A DNA stretch of 64,000 nucleotides from Thinopyrum elongatum (GCA_011799875.1 CM022302.1:98845494-98909493); one strand, 5' to 3'; positions 23,277-35,206 are shown, counted from the first letter of the stretch. A program made the numbers and translations. The notes: a model not told the origin generated them from the letters alone.

Positions 23277-24513
23277 GTGGCATCATGAGCCAGGTCTATG
23301 TGTAGATGATATGCACGAGTAGAACACAAAGAGTTGTGGGCGGTGATAGTCATACTGCTTACCACCAACGTCTTATTTTGATTTGGCGGTATTGTGGGAT
23401 GAAGCGGCCCGGGCCAACCTTACATGTCCACGCGCATGAGACCGGTTCCACCGACAGACATGCAACTAGTTTTGCATAAAGGTGGCTGGTGGGTGTCTGT
23501 TTCTCCTACTTTAGTTGAATCGAATTTGACTACGGCCAGTCCTTGAAGAAAGTTAAAACAACAAACTTGATGAATCACCGTTGTGGTTTTTGCCGTAGGT
23601 AAGAACGGTTCTTGCTAGAAGCCCATAGCAGCCACGTAAAACTTGCAACAACAAAGTAGAGGACGTCTAACTTGTTTTTGCAGGGCATGTTGTGATGTGA
23701 TATGGTTAAGACATGATGTGATAAATGTTATTGTATGAGATGATCATGTTTTGTAAGTTATCGGCAACCGGCAGGAGCCTTATGGTTGTCTCTTTATTGT
23801 ATGAAATGCAAACGCTATGTAATTGCTTTACTTTATCACTATGCGTCAGCAATAGTTGTAGAAGCAATAGTTGGCGAGACGACCACGACACTACGATGGA
23901 GATCAAGGTGTCAAGCCGGTGATGATGGAGATCATGACGATGCTTTGGAGATGGAGATCAAAAGCACAAGATGATGATGGCCATATCATGTCACATATTT
24001 TGATTGCATGTGATGTTTATCTTTTATGCATCTTATTTTACATAGTACGGCGGTAGCATTATAAGATGATCCCTTCACTAAATTTCAAGGTAAAAGTGTT
24101 CTCCCTGAGTATGCACTGTTGCTACAGTTCGTCGTGTTGAGACACCACGTGATGATCGGGTGTGATAGACTCTACGTTCACATACAACGGGTGTAAGACA
24201 GTTTTGCACATGCAGAATACTTGGGTTAAACTTGACGAGCCTAGCATGTACAGACATGGCCTCGAAACACTAGAGACCGAAAGGTCGAACATGAGTCATA
24301 TAGTAGATATGATCGACATAGAGATGTTCACCATTGATGGCTACCACATCTCACGTGATGACCGGACATGGGTTAGTTGATTTGGATCATGTAACACTTA
24401 GACAACTTGAGGGATGTTGATTTAAGTGGGAGTTCATTAGTAATTTGATTAATTAAACTTAATTTATCATGAACTTAGTCCTGGTAGTTTTTGCATATCT
24501 ATGTTGTAGATCA

Positions 24514-25353
24514 ATAGCTCGCGTATAGTTCCCCTGTTTTTGATATGTTCCTAGAGAAAAATAAGTTGAAAGATGATAGTAGCAATGATGCGGACTGGGT
24601 CCATGATCTGAGGATTATCCTCATTGCTGCACAGAAGAATTATGTCCTTGATGCACCGCTAGGTGACAGACCTATTGCAGGAGTAGATGGAGACATTATG
24701 AACGTTTGGTGAGCTCGATATGATGACCACTTGATAGTTTAGTGCGCCATGCTTTACGGCTTAGAACTGGGACTTCAAAAAATGTTTTGAACACCATGGA
24801 GCATATGAGATGTTCCAAGAGCTGAAATTGGTATTTCAGACTCATGCCCGTGTTAAGAGGTATGAGACCTCTGACAAGTACTTTGCCTACAAGATGGAGG
24901 AGAATAGCTCAGCCAGTGAGCATGTGCTCATTATGTCTGGGTACTACAATCACTTGAATCAAGTGGGAGTTAATCTTCCAGATAAGATAGTGATTGACAG
25001 AGTTCTCTAGTCACTATCACCAAGCTACTAGAACTTTGTGATGAACTATAATATACAAGGGATGATGAAAACGATTCCCGAGCTCTTCGCGATGCTGAAA
25101 TTGACGAAGGTAGAAATCAAGAAAGAGCATCAAGTGTTGATAGTTAACAAGAACACTAGTTTCAAGAAAAAGGGCAAAGGGAAAGAAAGGGAACTTCAAA
25201 AGAATGGCAAGCAAGTTGCCACTCCCGTGAAGAAGCCCAAAGCTGGACCCAAGCCTAAAACTGAGTGCTTCTACTGCGAAGGAAGTGGTCACTGGAAGTG
25301 GAACTGCCCCAAATACTTGGCGGATAAGAAGGATGGCAAAGTGAACAAAGGTA
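24514..25353 (+). pseudogene. Copia B-E gag, degenerate
   Basis: Collinear with the gag at 20743 but dead: the start codon is ATA at 24514, there are early stops, and a frameshift lies near 24780. The second half (24810-25361) is readable and keeps the only complete zinc knuckle of the three copies (CFYCEGSGHWKWNC). It is interrupted at 25358/25359 by insertion of copia C-D; the reading of gag-protease resumes at 43763. Confidence 0.8.
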
Positions 25354-25358
25354 TATTT

Positions 25359-25705
25359 TGAAGGAAATATGCCCTAGAGGCAATAATAAAGTTGTTATTT
25401 TATATTTCATTATATCATGATAAATGTTTATTATTCATGCTAGAATTGTATTAATCGGAAACTTGATACATGTGTGGATACATAGATAAAACACTGTGTC
25501 CCTAGTAAGCCTCTACTAGACTAGCTCGTTAATCAAAGATGGTTAAGTTTCCTAACCATAGACATGTGTTGTCATTTGATAAACGGGATCACATCATTAG
25601 GAGAATGATGTGATGGACAAGACCCATCCGCTAGCTTAGCATATTGATCGTTCAGTTTTATTGCTATTGCTTTCTTCATGTCATATACATATTCCTTTGA
25701 CTATG
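25359..25705 (+). repeat. LTR C, left part
   Basis: Starts TGAAGGAAATATGCCC. It is cut after CTATG (25701-25705), the target duplication of the gypsy element. Confidence 0.85.
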
Positions 25706-26362
25706 TGTCGGTGCAACAAACCCTGGGTATGTTGCCCAGACTGTGCACAGGCACGGGAGCAGGATTGATGCACTATTCCAAGTCAGAGTACAAGGGACCA
25801 AGAGCTTCGAAGGACCAACATGCAGATCAAGAGGACCAAGATTGAACCAGAGAAACAAGATGCCACCAGGAGAAAGCCTCCCTTGCCGGGCAGGCGAGCT
25901 CGGCCGGCAAGGCTTGCCGGGCAGCCAACGACGTGACATTAAGCGATGCATTTAATGCACCCTGTCAGCCTGCAGAATTAGGTATGATAGCACTGTTTGC
26001 TATCTTATCAGTGCATAATGACTACTTTGCCATTGTGGTAACCCCTTAATCTATAAAAGGAGGCCCATGGCAACCGTAGAAAAGGTTGGAAGGTTGGACA
26101 ACACACACGCCCGTACGCGCATAGCCCCTGCCGCCCCTGCCGGGAAAGTGTACTACGCTCCACCACCATTCTCCCACCATCAATCCACCAAAGCAGGAGT
26201 AGGGTTTTACGCCTCACAGCGGCCCAAACCTGGGTAAAATTGCCTGCGTGATCTCTGTCGTGCTGTCCCACGCTTGTCTGCTCTTTGTGCAATGCGACGT
26301 CCCTCCTACCGAACCAGCAAGGGGCCCTCTGGTCCCATAGGTGGCCATGGTTTCCCGCGACA
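25706..26362 (+). repeat. Gypsy 5' LTR (internally deleted)
   Basis: 657 bp, against 909 bp for the 3' LTR. The 252 bp missing lie after GGCAGGCGAGCTCGG (about 25893), between two CGGCAAGG copies still visible in the 3' LTR. TATAAAA at 26052-26058 is the LTR promoter TATA box. Confidence 0.9.
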
Positions 26363-26366
26363 TCTT

Positions 26367-26384
26367 TGGCGCGCCAGGTAGGGG
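26367..26384 (+). promoter_or_regulatory. Gypsy primer binding site
   Basis: TGGCGCGCCAGGTAGGGG lies 4 bases after the 5' LTR. This form is used by rice and wheat Tat relatives; I believe it pairs with a tRNA-Arg 3' end but have not verified it. Confidence 0.6.
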
Positions 26385-26462
26385 GATCGCTTGCGCGAAC
26401 CTGAAAGCGTGCGCAGGGCGTCATCTTCATCACCATCTTCACCTTCGAAAGTGCCATCGACC

Positions 26463-28323
26463 ATGGCACCCAAGAAGAAAGCCGGTGCTTCGGCTCATCC
26501 GTCCACCTCAAAGGTTCCGCCGCCCACGGCCTCTAATGCTGCGGGGGACGTGGAGGCACGCGAGGACGTGGGCGTCGCTGGGGATGTGGTCGGAGCGGGC
26601 GGCACCGTCACCACTCCCCCCGCGGCCGACACAAGGGCGGGAAACACAGAAGGAGAACAGCATCAGCAATGCCCCGACGGCCGCGCTCCACGAGGTACGG
26701 GTGAGGGGGTTACTCCGTCCGCGCCCCCTTCTCTCGCCGACGGGCACAGTCGCAGCAATGGCGCTCGGTCCGAGGCGAATCACCGCCCTCCGGCGGCCCC
26801 CACCACGGGAGTGACTGCAGCGCGTGCGCCTCCCCCGGGACGGGTCGACCAAGTCACTGCACCCGACGGAGCCGCTGGCCCTCGAGCGCCTTCGCCGCAC
26901 CACCCTGCCATCCAGGTGGCCGCTCCACAACAGCGGAGGTGCGGTGCTGCCGCCGCTGGCACCGTCAGGAGCCGAGCGACGGTGCGATCTACTTCATCAT
27001 CACCCATGCAAGTACAGCCACGGAGGCCATGGCGCGGGCTCAGCTGCTGCTGAGATTCCCACCGGCAGCCGAGCAGATGGACGAATGGCGTGCCACCATC
27101 CAAAGTCTGCTCGGTTTCGCCGAGGCCGGGGGCTCACAGCGAGCAGGCCCGCCACGGCCTCCCCAAGCGACGACGACGACTCGTGCTGCTGGCCGTACAG
27201 AAGGGGCCACCCCCACGGTGTAGTCCCCACCACGGCAGCCAGTGCGAGCACAGCAGAATCAAGAACCTGACGATGTCTCGATGGCCTCTTCTAACCCTCG
27301 AGCACGTCCAGGCCGCCGACGAGCCCCGGAGGATAGGCGGGGGGGGGGGGGGGGGGGGGGGGAGACGCGCGCGTCATCATCGAGCGACGCCGCGACGACC
27401 ACTGCCGGACCGATGGGCGCGATGTCGACGAGCCTGCGCTCGGTATTGGCGGGTGCCTACCTTTCGAGGTTGGGTGCCCTGCCTTTACTTGTGAGCTGTG
27501 GCAAGTCCGTTGGCTGTCCGTTCACACATTCAAGCCAGAGATACCCGAGAAGTACGATGGGAGGCTGAACCCGGCAGAGCTTCTGAGCATCTACACCATC
27601 ACTGTTCAGGCTGCCGGGGGAAGAGATGAGAAGGTGTTTGCCAACTACTTCCACTTGGATCTCAAGTCCAATGTGAGGTCTTGGCTGATGCACCTGCTGG
27701 AGAACTCCATTTCGTCGTGGGCCGACCTGTGCCATGAGTTCATTGGCGCTTTCACCGGCGGCCATCAAGAGCCGGGCCGACCCAGCGACTTGCAGCTTCT
27801 TCAACAGAAGGAAGGAGAGTCCCTCCGTAAGTATTTACAGAGATTCAGCAAGGTCCATAGGAACAGCCCAAATATCCATCCGGCAGCTGTGATAGCTGCC
27901 TTCCAGTCCAATGTGCTCAACCGCCGGATTCGTTCCAAGATGAACGTGCAGCTGCCCAAGACTGTGAAGGAGCTTTACACCTTGGTGGATAAGTGTGCTC
28001 GAATGGAGGAGGGAAGGAAGTTGCCTGGAGAGGAAGATTGCACAAATGTCGATTCAGAGGATGATGATGAATCGACCAGTCAGAAGAAGAGCAAGAAGCG
28101 CAGTAAGAAGCGGAAGGATAAGGCAGTGATGACTGTTGAAGGGTCGGGTACACCTAGTACCGGCAAGAAGGCTAAAGCTGAGGTCCCCGGCAAGGAAGCT
28201 GCCGTGTGCGCTGACTGCCGGGAGGCCGCGGCTGCCGAGAAGGCCGGGAAAGGTGATGGGCTGTATTGCAAGATTCATCGGACCAAAGGCCACGACCTTC
28301 AAGAGTGTTATCAGGTTGAGTAG
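26463..28323 (+). pseudogene. Gypsy gag (broken frame)
   Basis: The probable start is ATG 26463 (MAPKKKAGASAHPSTSK), followed by a Pro/Ala-rich region. The frame then shifts (about 27000-27060, reading continues with PPAAEQMDEWRATIQSLLGF), meets a stop at 27223, and crosses a 24-G run at 27339-27362. The conserved gag domain is open in one frame from about 27540 to 28323: EIPEKYDGRLNPAELL, then GRDEKVFANYFHLDLK, RPSDLQLLQQKEGESL and RRIRSKMNVQLPKTVKELY. A CKIHRTKGHDLQEC knuckle-like motif precedes the TAG at 28321, which replaces an expected Gln codon. Structural capsid/nucleocapsid protein in life. Confidence 0.8.
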
Positions 28324-29407
28324 CTTGTTAAGAGACAGAGAGCAAAATATGAGAAGCGCGACGAGGAAAAGGGTCAGAATGTCGCTGGCGGTAAGGTCCG
28401 AGGCGGTGAAGTAAATTGCCCCGGCAAACCCCTCGGGAACAAAGGAAAACCTGCCAGAGGTCGAGAGAAGGAGACCTGTGATGATGAGAGTGATGGAGGG
28501 GATGAAGAGGAAACCAGTGAGCAGGAGTTTCAGAAGGCCACTGACACCCTGTGCATTGACGGGGGTGCATCTCTGCACACCTCTCACCGCCAGCTCAAAT
28601 GGTGGGCACGAGAAGCCAATGCCGTGGAACCAGCGCCAGAGGCCCGGAAGGCGCTCAAATGGTCGCGCACGCCCATCATCTTTGACGAAGAGGATCATCC
28701 TAACCGTACCACTATAGTAGGGTGTTTGCCGTTGTTGGTCTCTCCAACAATTCGCAACCTCAAGGTCACAAAAATGTTGGTGGACGGCGGGGCTGGGTTG
28801 AATCTGATTTCCCCGGCAGTCATCAGCAAACTTCAGATAACGGAAGATGAGTTGAAGGCCACCGACACGTTTCAAGGAGTTAATCCCGGCAGGAGTCATC
28901 CTAAGGGAAAGATCACGTACGCCGGTGACGTTTGGGGGAGAGCTGAACTATCGGACTGAGAAGATTGTGTTTGATGTGGTTGACCTCCCCCTGCCGTACA
29001 ATGGGATTCTTGGACGCCCAGCCCTAGCTAAATTCATGGCGGCATCCCACTATGCCTACAACACCTTGAAGATGCCTGGGCCTGTGGGAGTCATTACCAT
29101 CCCATCAGATGAGAAGGATGCAATCATTTGCGTGGACAAAATGTATCGGGACGCAGTCGCGGCAGAGGCAGCGGCAGCAGCAGTTCCCGCCAAGGAGGAC
29201 AGAGGAAAGAAGAAGGGTAGCAAGGACGCTGGCAAGGAATCCGGGAAGCGTACCTCTTCGGAGTGCGCTGCGCCTGTTGATGACTTGCCGGAGAGCTCCA
29301 ACAGTAAGAGATCCAAGGTCACTACACCCCAAGTGAAGAAGGTCCCGACAGGGCTGGCTGGCGTTGATGGTACTTTCACTATCAGCGCCACCCTCAATGA
29401 CAAATAG
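28324..29407 (+). pseudogene. Gypsy protease region
   Basis: In the gag frame after the TAG, an acidic linker leads to LVDGGAGLNLIS (about 28780), the aspartic-protease active site in its Tat form, and the flap side follows as LPYNGILGRPALAKF in another frame. The frame changes between 28925 and 28959. A Lys/Ala-rich spacer then ends at stop 29405-29407 before RT. Confidence 0.75.
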
Positions 29408-29413
29408 GAAAGC

Positions 29414-30665
29414 GTGCTCGTTGCCTTCCTGCGGGTGAATATCGATGTGTTTGCCTGGCAACCATCTGATATCCCCGGTGTTCCCAGGGAGGTAATCGAG
29501 CACCACCTTGCTGTCTGCCCACACGCCCGACCTGTCAAGCAGAAAGTCCGGAAGCAGGCCTTGGAGAGGCAGCAGTTCATTATGGAAGAGATCACGAAAC
29601 TTGAAGCAGCTCGTTTGGTCAGAGGAGTGCTACATCCCACATGGTTGGCAAATCCAGTGGTAGTCCGGAAGGCTAACGGGAAGTGGAGGCTTTGCATAGA
29701 TTACACAGATCTCAACAAAGCTTGCCCGAAGGACCCGTTTCCCTTGCCGCGCATCGATCAGATTGTGGATTCCACTTCAGGCTATGATTGCTCTCCTTTC
29801 TGGATGCATATTCTGGGTATCACCAAATCTTCATGTCCAAGAAAGACGAAGAGAAGACATCGTTCATCACTCCATGTGGTACATACTGTTTTGTTCGCAT
29901 GCCGTTCGGATTAAAGAGTGTCGGATCCACTTTTGCAAGACAGTCCGGATTGGTTTCAGGCCACAGCTGCACAGAAACATCGAAGCTTACATGGATGATA
30001 TTGTGGTCAAGACCAAGGATAGAGCCACCCTTATTCAGGATTTGGAGGAGACATTTGCTAATCTGCGCAAGATCAACTTGAAGCTCAACCCGGAGAAGTG
30101 TGTGTTTGGCGTTCCCTCCGGCAAGCTGCTTGGATTCTTTGTGTCCCATCGGGGGATCGAAGCCAACCTCGACAAGATTAAAGCTATCAAGCAGATCCAA
30201 GCGCCAAGGACAGTCAAGGATGTGAGGCGTTTGACAGGATGCATTGCCGTGCTAAGCAGATTCATCTCCAAGTCTGCCGAACCCGCCCTGCCGTTCTTCA
30301 AAATTTTGAAGAAGGCAGGGCCCATGAAGTGGACTCCGGAAGCAGATGCAGCTTTGCAAGAGTTGAAGACCTACTTGTCCTCTGTGCCTACCATGGTTGC
30401 TCCCAAACCACGAGAGCCATTACTGCTATACTTAGCGGCAACCAACCAAGTGGTTAGTGCAGCCTTGGTGGCGCAGCGAGAAGTGGATGAGGCAGAGAGT
30501 GAGCAAGGACCGGCAGAGCCAGAGAGGGATCAAGACAGCAATGAGCACGGCAGCGAGAGCAACCCCAAGGGCACGGCAAGGAAGAAAGTGGTGCAGCACC
30601 CAGTGTACTTGTCAACTCCTTGTTATAGGGGGCTAGATCGAGGTACTCTGGCGTGCAAAAGTTGA
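29414..30665 (+). pseudogene. Gypsy reverse transcriptase and first RNase H
   Basis: RT begins around VREVIEHHLAV-type sequence and is clear from WLANPVVVRKANGKWRLCID and DLNKACPKDPFPLP. A frameshift at about 29790 moves to FLDAYSGYHQI and MPFGLKSVGSTF, a second near 29945 moves to YMDDIVVKT, the catalytic box, which is intact. PEKCVFGVPSGKLLGFFVS and the thumb follow, then RNase H with LLLYLAATNQVVSAALV and VYLSTPCYRG. A third shift near 30650 leads into the next segment. The polymerase would need at least three frame corrections, so it is dead. Confidence 0.85.
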
Positions 30666-31237
30666 TCTTTGGTCTCATCATGGCCTCAAGGAAACTGCGC
30701 CACTACTTCCAAGCTCATGAGATTATGGTTGTCACTCATTTCCCGTTACAAAGGATACTCCGAAACCCTGAGGCTACCAGCAGAATAGTGGAGTGGGCTT
30801 TGGAGTTGTCCAGTTTTGGTTTGAAGTTTGAGAGCACATCAACTATCCAGAGCAGGGCATTGGCAGAGTTTATTGCAGAATGGACGCCAACCCCTGATGA
30901 GGAAGTACCAGAGACAGTTATCCCCGGCAAGGAATCACCCCAAGAATGGATTATGTATTTCGATGGTGCCTTTTCCCTACAAGGTGCAGGGGCTGGCGTG
31001 CTTCTTGTTGCCCCCTTTGGGGAGCACTTGAAGTACATCATCCAGATGCATCTTGCCCGGGAAGAGGCAACCAACAATACAACAGAGTATGAAGGGCTCC
31101 TTACCGGGCTCAGGATTGCCGCAGAATTGGGAATTAAGAAGCTGATCATTCGAGGAGATTCACAGCTTGTGGTGAGACAAGTCAACAAGGATTACCAAAG
31201 CCCATTGATGGAGGCATACGTCGAGGAAGTGAGATGA
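30653..31237 (+). pseudogene. Gypsy second (archaeal-type) RNase H
   Basis: After the end of the RT-linked RNase H (RKLRHYFQAHEIMVVTHFPL) comes a full second RNase H domain: MYFDGAFSLQGAGAGV (first Asp), TTEYEGLLTGLRIAAELGI (Glu), IIRGDSQLVVRQVN (second Asp). The fourth acidic motif, AENSIADHLSK, lies just beyond a TGA at 31235-31237 that replaces an expected Arg codon in EVR-x-LEERF. A duplicated RNase H of this type is diagnostic for Tat-lineage Ty3/gypsy elements. Confidence 0.85.
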
Positions 31238-32836
31238 TTGGAGGAACGCTTTGACGGATTGCAAACAGAGCACGTACCCCGTGCGGAAAACAGCATAGCT
31301 GATCATCTGTCAAAGTGTGCTGCGCAGAAGTTTCCTGTGGAACCAGGGACTTTTGTTCTCCATCTTACTCAGCCCTCCGTATCCCCAGCAACAATGGCCG
31401 GGAAAAGGAGAAAGTTGGACTCCGGTAAGCCTCTCCCGGTAGAGCGGTCCGCTCCTGGCAGAGACCCTGCCGGAAACAACTCCTCGCCACCTGCCGGACC
31501 GCACCCTCCAGCCGGGCCCATGGTCCCCGCGAACAAGGAATGTGCCCCCGCAGTAGAGGAGGTGCCGCTAGTCCTTGTTGCCGAGCCCCAGGCTCCAACT
31601 TGGGCAAGGCACATAGTCCACTTCCTCCAAACCGGAGAGCTTCCCGGCGACCAAGATGAAGCGGAAAGAGTAGCCCGGAGGGCCAGTATGTATCAGTTTG
31701 TCGATGACACTCTATACAGAAGGAGGCCCAACGGTGTGAAATTGAAGTGCATCTGCCGGGAAGAAGGAAAGGAACCGCTGGCTGAGATACACAAAGGCAT
31801 GTGCGGCTCCCACATTGGATCAAGGGCTTTAGTTGGGAAAGCATTCTGGCAAGGATTCTATTGGCCCATAGCCCTCCAAGATGCGGTCGAGCTAGTCACC
31901 AAGTGTGAAGCTTGCCAGTTCCATTCCATGAACATCCACCTGCCTGCCCAAGCTCTTCAGACAATCCCTCTATCATGGCCATTTTTGGTCTGGGGGCTCG
32001 ATATCCTCGGCCCTTTCCCCCAAGCAATCAGGGGCTTTGAATTCTTGTTCGTTGCCATTGACAAGTTTACAAAGTGGCCGGAAGTGACTGCCATGAGAAA
32101 GGTGACTGCACAGTTAGCTATCAAGTTCTTGAAAGAATTGGTGTGCTGTTTTGGAGTCCCGACAAGGATCATTACCGACAACGGCACCCAGTTCGCGAGC
32201 CGCGCCTTCATGCAATACGTTCATGCCTTCGGATGCAAGGTCTCATTTGCCTCTGTCGCACATCCCAGAAGCAATGGACAAGCTGAGAGGGCGAACGCTG
32301 AAGTGGTGTGAGGACTCAAGACAAGAACCTTTGATACGCTGCACAAGCACAGCAGGCGATGGATCGATGAGCTGCCGATAGTTCTCTGGTCCCTCAGAAT
32401 GACACCAAATCGAGCTACCGAGCAGACTCCCTTCTCCCTAGTCTATGGGGCAGAAGCAGTTATCCCCACGGAACTCATTTACGGGTCGCCTCGAGTGCTT
32501 GCGTATGATGAAGTAGCGCAATATCAGCACCGGCGTGACGACGCTGTGCTACTCGAGGAGAACTGTCTCCGGGCTGCTACGCGTGCTGCACGCTATCAGC
32601 AAGCCCTACGTCGCTACCATAGCCGCAGGGTTCATGCCCGGTGTTTTGAGGAAGGCGACCTTGTCCTTAGGCGCGTTCAGTCCTCCAGGGGTACAAACAA
32701 GTTGACACTGAAGTGGGAAGGCCCTTACCGGGTAGTACGAGTCACCAGACCCAGCACAGTCCATCTGGAGACCGGAGATGGCATTCAATTGCAAAACTCA
32801 TGGAATATTGAGCATCTCCGCAAGTTCTACCCATAA
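31238..32836 (+). pseudogene. Gypsy integrase
   Basis: A zinc-binding HHCC domain (HKGMCGSHIG ... CEACQFHS) is followed by the catalytic core: WGLDILGPFPQ (Asp), IITDNGTQFAS (Asp), SNGQAERANAEV (Glu). All three catalytic acids are present. A TGA at 32309-32311 (expected Arg) splits the frame; it continues DELPIVLWSLRMTPN and ends after NSWNIEHLRKFYP with stop at 32834-32836. No chromodomain is seen, as usual for Tat elements. Confidence 0.85.
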
Positions 32837-33600
32837 GGCGCGGCTGTCGGGCCCTGCCCGGCAGCCACCCTTTTGTACAGGCCTTGCCTCAGCTGCATGT
32901 AACCCCTTGTACAAAGCCAGGGCGATGACCCTGAGCAAGAGAGAAATAAACGAAGCGCTGGGGGGCCCCCGACCAAGTTGCATGCATGCATGAGCATTCC
33001 AAGAGAATTGCATAAGCATTTCATGAGCATTTGCATATGCATATAGATAGGATCGCATCTTGCATCATTCCCATCTACATGAAGCTGCAGGTTCCTGCCG
33101 TGAACTTGGCCTCTACAAGGAGTTGGGAAGATGAACCAACATTGCGATCTCCGGCAAGCCAAACAGATTAGTTCTACCTCTTGTCCATTAGTGTTCTCTA
33201 AGCTATAACTTGTGCATGAGAAAACCTCGCCACTCCTTTGAGACTTAGGTGCTCCCATCCTTGACTCGAACGTTGCTTCGGTCGGGATGGTCGCAGTGGC
33301 CTTTGGTAAAAGGAAGTTGGCGGGGGGCTGGTCCCCTTATTTTTTGCCCGGTAGACGCAGTTCTCCGGCAAGCAAAAGGGTGCCGGCAAGATAGCTTGCC
33401 GGGGAAAACTCGTTTATTTACACTAAGGAGGCGTCCCACCTCTACATGGACTTATACATGCACGGGTTCCCGGCAAGGTTCATCTTTTTCATTAATATGC
33501 CGACAATGCAAGTACAAGCATTACAGAACACAAACATGGACTCGAGAGATTACATTATTTGAATTAAAATTTGGCAAATGCCTACAGATTTAAGATTGAA
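32837..33600. other. Gypsy 3' non-coding region
   Basis: No sense coding region. It contains short direct repeats of the GCATGAGCATT/GCATATGCAT kind around 32980-33045. The antisense transcript unit described below starts further right and should end near 33600. Confidence 0.5.
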
Positions 33601-33625
33601 AAAAGATAAGTGCCCCGTAATGGCC

Positions 33626-33631
33626 TTTATT
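33626..33631 (-). terminator. Poly(A) signal of the antisense gene
   Basis: AATAAA on the minus strand, about 380 bp downstream of the stop codon of the antisense B3 gene; a plausible 3' processing signal. Confidence 0.4.
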
Positions 33632-34008
33632 GTCCCTCTCCTCCTAGGCACGACCGTCGAAGGCGAGGAGGGCAAAAGGAGCGCCTGGGCAGAAGCCCAG
33701 CCCACCCCCCTCAGGCTCCAGGAGAGGTAGCCCGGCGGGAGCGGGAGGGCACCTGGGGACGTGTCGATGGAGAGCACGGCGGAGGTGACCCGTCGACCAC
33801 CGCCACCAGGGCTAGCAGGGCTCGGCAGGGCTAATGGAGCTGCAGCCAGGGAGGAAGCCTGCCGGGGTCCAGCTGGAGGGCTGCTGGAGAAGACCGGGAG
33901 CACCATCCACACCTCTGCATCCAACTCCCCGGCAAATCGCATTGCCAGGAAGGAGATGCGGATGCAGATGATGGTGCTACCACCTGATGAAGATGGTGCG
34001 GGCGGCAC

Positions 34009-34668
34009 TCAGCCGGAGTCAGAGTCGTCGCCCTCCAGCCCGCTACCATCGGCATCGCCGTCACTATCCTCCTCATCGCTTTCGCTCAAGGAGGAGCTTT
34101 CGTCGTTGGTTGAGCTCTCCGCACAGCACCCTAAGCGACATCCTGAGTGCCCAAAGATCTTGACGGAGAGCAAGCTGCTCTCCATTAATTTAAACTGGAG
34201 GACGTGCCCCTCCGAGAAGCCGTGGGCTCGAGCAAAAGTCTTCCAACCACGGCGGAGGTACATCACATGAGGGGCAGGGAAGTCGACATCGACCCACATT
34301 CTGCCGTTCGCACAACCCCTCATATGCAACCTCAGAGCGCGTGGGTGTTCAAGCTCCATTTCCCGTGCAAAGGGAGTTGGAAGGCGAAGATGGCCACACA
34401 GAGGTTTGTACAGCCTGATGATGAACTCTCGAGGTTGGTCCCCGACATGGCCTTCCATTGGGGGAGGAGCCGCCGGTGGGGGCGCAGCCAAGGCGCCGCC
34501 CCACCCTCCTCTTCCTCGAGCGCCACGGCGACCTCGACCTCGCCCCCTCCCTCCTCCTCTCACGGCGGGCTCTGCCACCGCAGGATCCGGAGGAGGAGGG
34601 ATGCGCTGTCGAGTAGAAACCCTCATCGCCACCGCTGGGACACCGCCGCGCGCTCGCCCTATCACCAT
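34009..34668 (-). CDS. Antisense B3-domain protein carried by the gypsy element
   Basis: A 219-residue frame, uninterrupted, on the strand opposite gag-pol and between integrase and the 3' LTR. Residues 37-57 are Arg/Gly-rich (GRGRGRGRRGARGRG), 81-175 form a B3-type DNA-binding domain (EFIIRLYKPLCGHLRLP, then YLRRGWKTFARAHGFSEGH and VLQFKL, the usual GW-x-F...EGD/H..F pattern), and 188-219 is a Ser/Asp/Glu tail. The start at 34668 is preferred because the TATA box at 34756-34750 and the CT-rich leader lie upstream of it; the longer frame to 34830 would translate the TATA box. B3 proteins bind DNA in plant nuclei. Extra antisense frames at this position are known in Tat elements; whether a B3 product has been reported I cannot say. 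Confidence 0.65.
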   Translation of the reverse strand: MVIGRARGGVPAVAMRVSTRQRIPPPPDPAVAEPAVRGGGRGRGRGRRGARGRGGWGGALAAPPPAAPPPMEGHVGDQPREFIIRLYKPLCGHLRLPTPFAREMELEHPRALRLHMRGCANGRMWVDVDFPAPHVMYLRRGWKTFARAHGFSEGHVLQFKLMESSLLSVKIFGHSGCRLGCCAESSTNDESSSLSESDEEDSDGDADGSGLEGDDSDSG

Positions 34669-34689
34669 AACTAGAAGGGAAGGATTGCA

Positions 34690-34720
34690 GAGAAGAAGAA
34701 GAAGAAGAAGAAGAAGAAGT
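34690..34720. repeat. (GAA)n microsatellite in the antisense leader
   Basis: About nine GAA repeats on the plus strand, which is (TTC)n on the coding strand of the B3 gene, just after its presumed transcription start. CT-rich leaders are common in plant genes. Confidence 0.8.
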
Positions 34721-34749
34721 GTGTGCGGAGAGGCACTGCCCCTGCCCCT

Positions 34750-34756
34750 TTTTATA
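34750..34756 (-). promoter_or_regulatory. TATA box of the antisense B3 gene
   Basis: On the minus strand TATAAAA sits in a GC-rich context, about 85 bp upstream of the proposed ATG (34668). The start site would be near 34720, at the edge of the CT-rich microsatellite. Confidence 0.5.
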
Positions 34757-35206
34757 GGAGGGAGAGGCAGGGGTCTGGCTTCTCGCACAGGAAATGGCCG
34801 CCCCGCTCCTCCAATATAGCCTCTCTGCACCTCCCGCGTCTCTAAGAATCAAGGCCGACCCTCTGCTCCAACCATCGGTGCCTGGTTTTCGGCCATGGCA
34901 CTCCTCCCCGCGCCCTCCGCATCCACCACCTACCACGCACAATGCATGCAGAACACATGGCAGGTGCGTGCGAAACAGGAGGTAAGTGGACTGGCAGTTT
35001 CCGCCCCGTGATCGTGGGGCGTGGGCAATCCGCAGGCCATGATCTAAGTTTTTCACAGCGTTGCGCACAACGCGCGGGAAAACCGTAAATCAGCCCAGAA
35101 TCAAGGCTAATGAAGAAGCAAAGAAGACTCCAAGAGACCAGCCTCTTCAGCACCCCCGCCTGTGCACTTATTAGGGCCTACCCCGATGACGCTCGGCAGC
35201 GCGTCC

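Noticed and set aside
26008..26511. Minus-strand frame across the gypsy 5' LTR
   Set aside because: The same frame recurs in the 3' LTR and reflects LTR sequence, not a gene.
34669..34830. N-terminal extension of the antisense B3 frame with a poly-Leu run
   Set aside because: The run is a translated TTC/CTT microsatellite and the extension would cross the TATA box. The start at 34668 fits better.
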